Assembly (NCBI GenBank): GCA_017645245.1
Contig: JAGCPG010000040.1
Location: forward strand, 1-35,745
Source of the DNA: Bacteroidales bacterium
GTDB taxonomy: Bacteria > Bacteroidota > Bacteroidia > Bacteroidales > F082
Direction of reading: 5' to 3'
DNA length: 35,745 nucleotides
The translations under genes and the position numbers were made by a program. The number at the start of each line of letters is the position of its first letter. The stretch's first letter is position 1. The notes under the pieces were generated by a model that did no database searches, was not told where the DNA came from, and saw only the letters and a list, made by a program, of their open reading frames with translations. Below are positions 34,003 through 35,745 of the stretch, piece by piece.

Positions 34003-35010
34003 TTACCGCGAAGAACACACTGGACGGACAGACAGACCACTGCCCCGGCTGAGGTAGTAGCCCATGTGACAACTGCCCGAAGCTATAACGAGGTCATACA
34101 CATAGATACCAGTGCCGAGCATACTCGACCAGTAATAACCTATAGTGTCAGCTTGGTTGAGCTCATTGTCCTGACGGTAGCCAGGAAAAGGCACGAAAAG
34201 TCTATTGTCGTTTGCGCCGACGAAGATTCTGCCGTTCACGTCATTCTGAGTCGCCCAAAAATGGCGGGTGTTCTCGTACAGCTCCACCCACTGGTCATAC
34301 GTGGGCATGTACCATCCATCACCCCAGTTGACAGTAGCCGCATCATCCTCTGGAAGCAATGTGGTCAGATCGTCTGTGAAGCCGTTGTAGCCGTGAAGCG
34401 GGTCATCGCAGTACTTGGTCAACTGGTCAGGCTCACCATTGCAGTACTTGTACGTACTCCAGTTGTAAGTCGTCTTCGGTGTGGTCTCGCCCCAAGCGAA
34501 GTAATCGCCGTATTTCTCTGGAGCGTTCGCTCCCACATTGCAGGTAGCCCACAACGTGCCGCTTGGCAGGCCAAGGTCAAGGTAATCATGCCCATTTAAA
34601 CTGCCGTTACCAGCGGTGCTTTCCGTAGTAAAGCTCTTGTTCTCGCCATAGTAATACTTGGAGTTGCATAGGGCAAAGGCGCGGACATAATATTCAGTGC
34701 CGGGTTCAAGGTTGGTGAGTGTACAGGAGAAAGGCTCGTTCCATGTGGTAGTGGAAAGAAGTTTGTCGTTTACGGTGGGATTCTCGTGGGTATTCCAGCA
34801 CACGCCAATCTCAGCAAGCTCAGCTCCTTCGCTAACGATCGCCTCGGCTCCGCAAATCGCGGTGGTTTTGGTAATCTCGCTCGGTTCAACAGTAGTCACC
34901 GTAACGGTCACTTCATTGTTTTCGCCATTATCCTCTGGTTTACATCCAGCGGCAATTACCGCCACTGTCATTAGCATTAAGGCTGCTAAAACCTTTTTAT
35001 ATTTTTTCAT
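34003..35010 (-). CDS. Fibronectin III-like/FISUMP-domain lipoprotein
   Basis: A 335-residue lipoprotein, paralogue of the next gene downstream. The signal peptide ends at lipobox AAGC (Cys23). Residues about 35-130 form a fibronectin III-like repeat typical of Bacteroidetes surface proteins (ITKTTAICGAEAIVSEGAEL, IGVCWNTHENPT, LEPGTEYYVRAFA). Residues about 138-333 are the FISUMP domain (LDLGLPSGTLWATCNVGA, YGDYFAWGE, WYMPTYDQWVEL, GYYWSS, GLSVRPV). Compared with its neighbour it has the extra beta domain. The role is probably extracellular binding, unproven. A promoter with both elements lies just upstream (35036-35068). Confidence 0.86.
   Translation of the reverse strand: MKKYKKVLAALMLMTVAVIAAGCKPEDNGENNEVTVTVTTVEPSEITKTTAICGAEAIVSEGAELAEIGVCWNTHENPTVNDKLLSTTTWNEPFSCTLTNLEPGTEYYVRAFALCNSKYYYGENKSFTTESTAGNGSLNGHDYLDLGLPSGTLWATCNVGANAPEKYGDYFAWGETTPKTTYNWSTYKYCNGEPDQLTKYCDDPLHGYNGFTDDLTTLLPEDDAATVNWGDGWYMPTYDQWVELYENTRHFWATQNDVNGRIFVGANDNRLFVPFPGYRQDNELNQADTIGYYWSSMLGTGIYVYDLVIASGSCHMGYYLSRGSGLSVRPVCSSR
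34967..35010. repeat. 44-base direct repeat, copy B (signal-peptide coding)
   Basis: Encodes the start of the upstream FISUMP lipoprotein; 43 of 44 bases match 33936-33979, and similarity fades outside this block. Confidence 0.9.
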
Positions 35011-35035
35011 TGCTTATAAGATTTGATATCTTGGA

Positions 35036-35068
35036 CAAAAGTAAAAAAAAAATTTTGATTGAAACAAA
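35036..35068 (-). promoter_or_regulatory. Bacteroidetes promoter for the FISUMP lipoprotein operon
   Basis: Minus-strand TTTG (35068-35065), a 21-base A/T-rich spacer and TACTTTTG (35043-35036), 25 bases before the ATG at 35010. The -7 box is an exact TAnnTTTG match. Confidence 0.65.
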
Positions 35069-35111
35069 TGTTGAAGAAAAACGAAATCTCAACTACCACA
35101 ATGTTTGTTGT

Positions 35112-35510
35112 TCAGAGTGTAATACTCAGCAATTCTTCCGCAAACCGATGGATTCCCTCGCAAATTCGGTCACTCTGTTTTTTTCGAGGTGTAGTACGGT
35201 GATTTAAATAATTAGAAAGTTGTTTTTGATTGATCCCCGTCATTTTTTCCATACCGGCAAGTGACATGAACGAAGAATAGTATTCCAAAAAACTGGGAAC
35301 CTCCATCTTCCATTCTATTTCAAAATCACCTTTGATTTGTTCAGGCCAACGGCTTTCAGGCAGGTTTTATTTCAGTAAACGAATGGCTTCAAAAGTATCC
35401 GATTTCACAGCCTCAATATTTTTTCCAGCTGCATAGATGCCGTCGCAATTCTCGGAATATGCTCCGTAATGATCGCTTGACTTTTCAATTACCATGACAA
35501 TCTTTTCCAT
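35112..35510 (-). pseudogene. HicB-like antitoxin interrupted by an in-frame stop
   Basis: The minus frame from ATG 35510 encodes a HicB-type N-terminus (MEKIVMVIEKSSDHYGAYSE, then CDGIYAAGKNIEAV). It meets TAA at 35369-35367 after 47 residues and then continues in the same frame as a DNA-binding HicB C-terminus (35366-35112). That part has FLEYYSSFMSLAGMEKMTGI, NQKQLSNYL and IHRFAEELLSITL, the Xre-like helix-turn-helix of Bacteroidetes HicB. Without the stop the product is 132 residues, the family length. Neighbouring bases suggest GAA to TAA (LLK-E-NLPES expected). The C-terminal half also has an internal ATG at 35306. Inference: a recently inactivated antitoxin, or a sequencing error. A decayed toxin fragment lies directly upstream. 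Confidence 0.75.
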
Positions 35511-35529
35511 AACTCTTAACTTTAATTGT

Positions 35530-35595
35530 TCAAATTTTGTATCTCTTTATCAACTTGCTTGCTAAACCAATTGGAATCTCATGGGCACCAGCAAA
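35530..35595 (-). pseudogene. Possible remnant of HicA toxin C-terminus
   Basis: This minus frame, directly upstream of the hicB pseudogene, encodes GAHEIPIGLASKLIKRYKI and a TGA stop. It resembles the HicA C-terminus, typically HGSKEIPxGLxxKIxKxxGL. The N-terminal two thirds, including the catalytic His strand, is missing, and no start codon fits. The fragment begins where a -7 box ends (35592-35599), as if a deletion joined the promoter to the gene's tail. Similarity covers only about 20 residues, so chance cannot be excluded. Confidence 0.45.
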
Positions 35596-35623
35596 AATAG
35601 CAAAATTTCTACGGTTTGTCAAG
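35592..35623 (-). promoter_or_regulatory. Promoter upstream of the HicAB remnants
   Basis: Minus-strand CTTG (35623-35620), a 20-base spacer and TATTTTTG (35599-35592). The -7 box matches TAnnTTTG; the -33 has one mismatch to TTTG. It should transcribe the hicB pseudogene with a leader of about 75 bases. Confidence 0.55.
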
Positions 35624-35685
35624 AGATTTTGTAAAGTTTTTTATATTATTATTGATTTTATCATAAAAACCAAGATTATAAACAC

Positions 35686-35714
35686 GTAGGGCTACCACAA
35701 TGTGACAGCCCTAC
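35686..35714. repeat. Inverted repeat / hairpin near the window end
   Basis: GTAGGGCT (35686-35693) pairs with AGCCCTAC (35707-35714). The loop contains a nested CACA-A-TGTG (35696-35704), separated from the outer stem by a 2+2 base mismatch. No gene is seen between 35624 and 35745, which is otherwise A/T-rich. It may be the end of an element, a terminator without T run, or a regulatory hairpin. Confidence 0.6.
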
Positions 35715-35745
35715 AGATAGTGATGGAACAAGAGTTAGTTCTGAG

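Noticed and set aside
35010..35207. Plus-strand 65-codon frame next to the HicB remnant
   Set aside because: It overlaps the promoter of the FISUMP operon and the antisense of HicB; no family resemblance.
1..35745. tRNA, rRNA, CRISPR array, integrase or transposase
   Set aside because: The intergenic regions and translated frames were read for these and none was recognised.

Overview
The window reads as a chromosomal segment of a member of the Bacteroidota, most likely an uncultured Bacteroidales from a gut- or rumen-like habitat. Four things support this. Several secreted proteins end in type IX secretion (T9SS) sorting domains. The primary sigma factor is short (287 residues) and lacks region 1.1. 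Many transcription units are headed by the Bacteroidetes -7 box TAnnTTTG, sometimes with a -33 TTTG. Start codons lack clear Shine-Dalgarno sequences. Species cannot be fixed from the sequence alone. No rRNA, tRNA, CRISPR array or intact insertion sequence was seen. Coding density is high and no gene-free stretch exceeds 300 bases.

Layout, left to right. Positions 1-5412 (minus): two tandem C10 (streptopain-like) cysteine peptidases, the first cut by the window edge, then a secreted protein of the Bacteroidetes group often labelled asparagine synthetase B. 5550-6302 (plus): a membrane-anchored helix-hairpin-helix protein. 6299-8314 (minus): uracil phosphoribosyltransferase and a sodium-coupled NSS transporter. 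8380-10580 (minus): polysaccharide deacetylase and a FemAB/GNAT-like transferase, translationally coupled. 10683-18431 (plus): dnaX, an M13 lipoprotein metallopeptidase, a PlsC-like acyltransferase and a gingipain-like C25 peptidase with a T9SS tail. 18386-22402 (minus): a tight operon of EamA transporter, diaminopimelate dehydrogenase and GH3 beta-glucosidase, whose end overlaps the C25 gene antisense. 22518-29511 (plus): a second C25 peptidase, two tandem cation/proton antiporters, a Nudix hydrolase and a hotdog thioesterase. 29622-33149 (plus): rpsO, pnp and rpoD. 33218-35010 (minus): two paralogous FISUMP-type lipoproteins. 35112-35600 (minus): a decaying HicAB toxin-antitoxin locus.

Functionally the window mixes housekeeping (replication clamp loader, S15, PNPase, sigma factor, lysine/peptidoglycan precursor and uracil salvage) with extracellular proteolysis and glycan use. 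Secreted peptidases of three clans (C10, C25, M13) fit a protein-degrading lifestyle, with T9SS exporting at least three of them. I found no convincing wholly new system. The most notable signals are the degenerate HicAB module, a GH3 gene that lost its normal 3' end into a convergent neighbour, and a tandem antiporter pair in which one copy lacks the conserved membrane aspartate.
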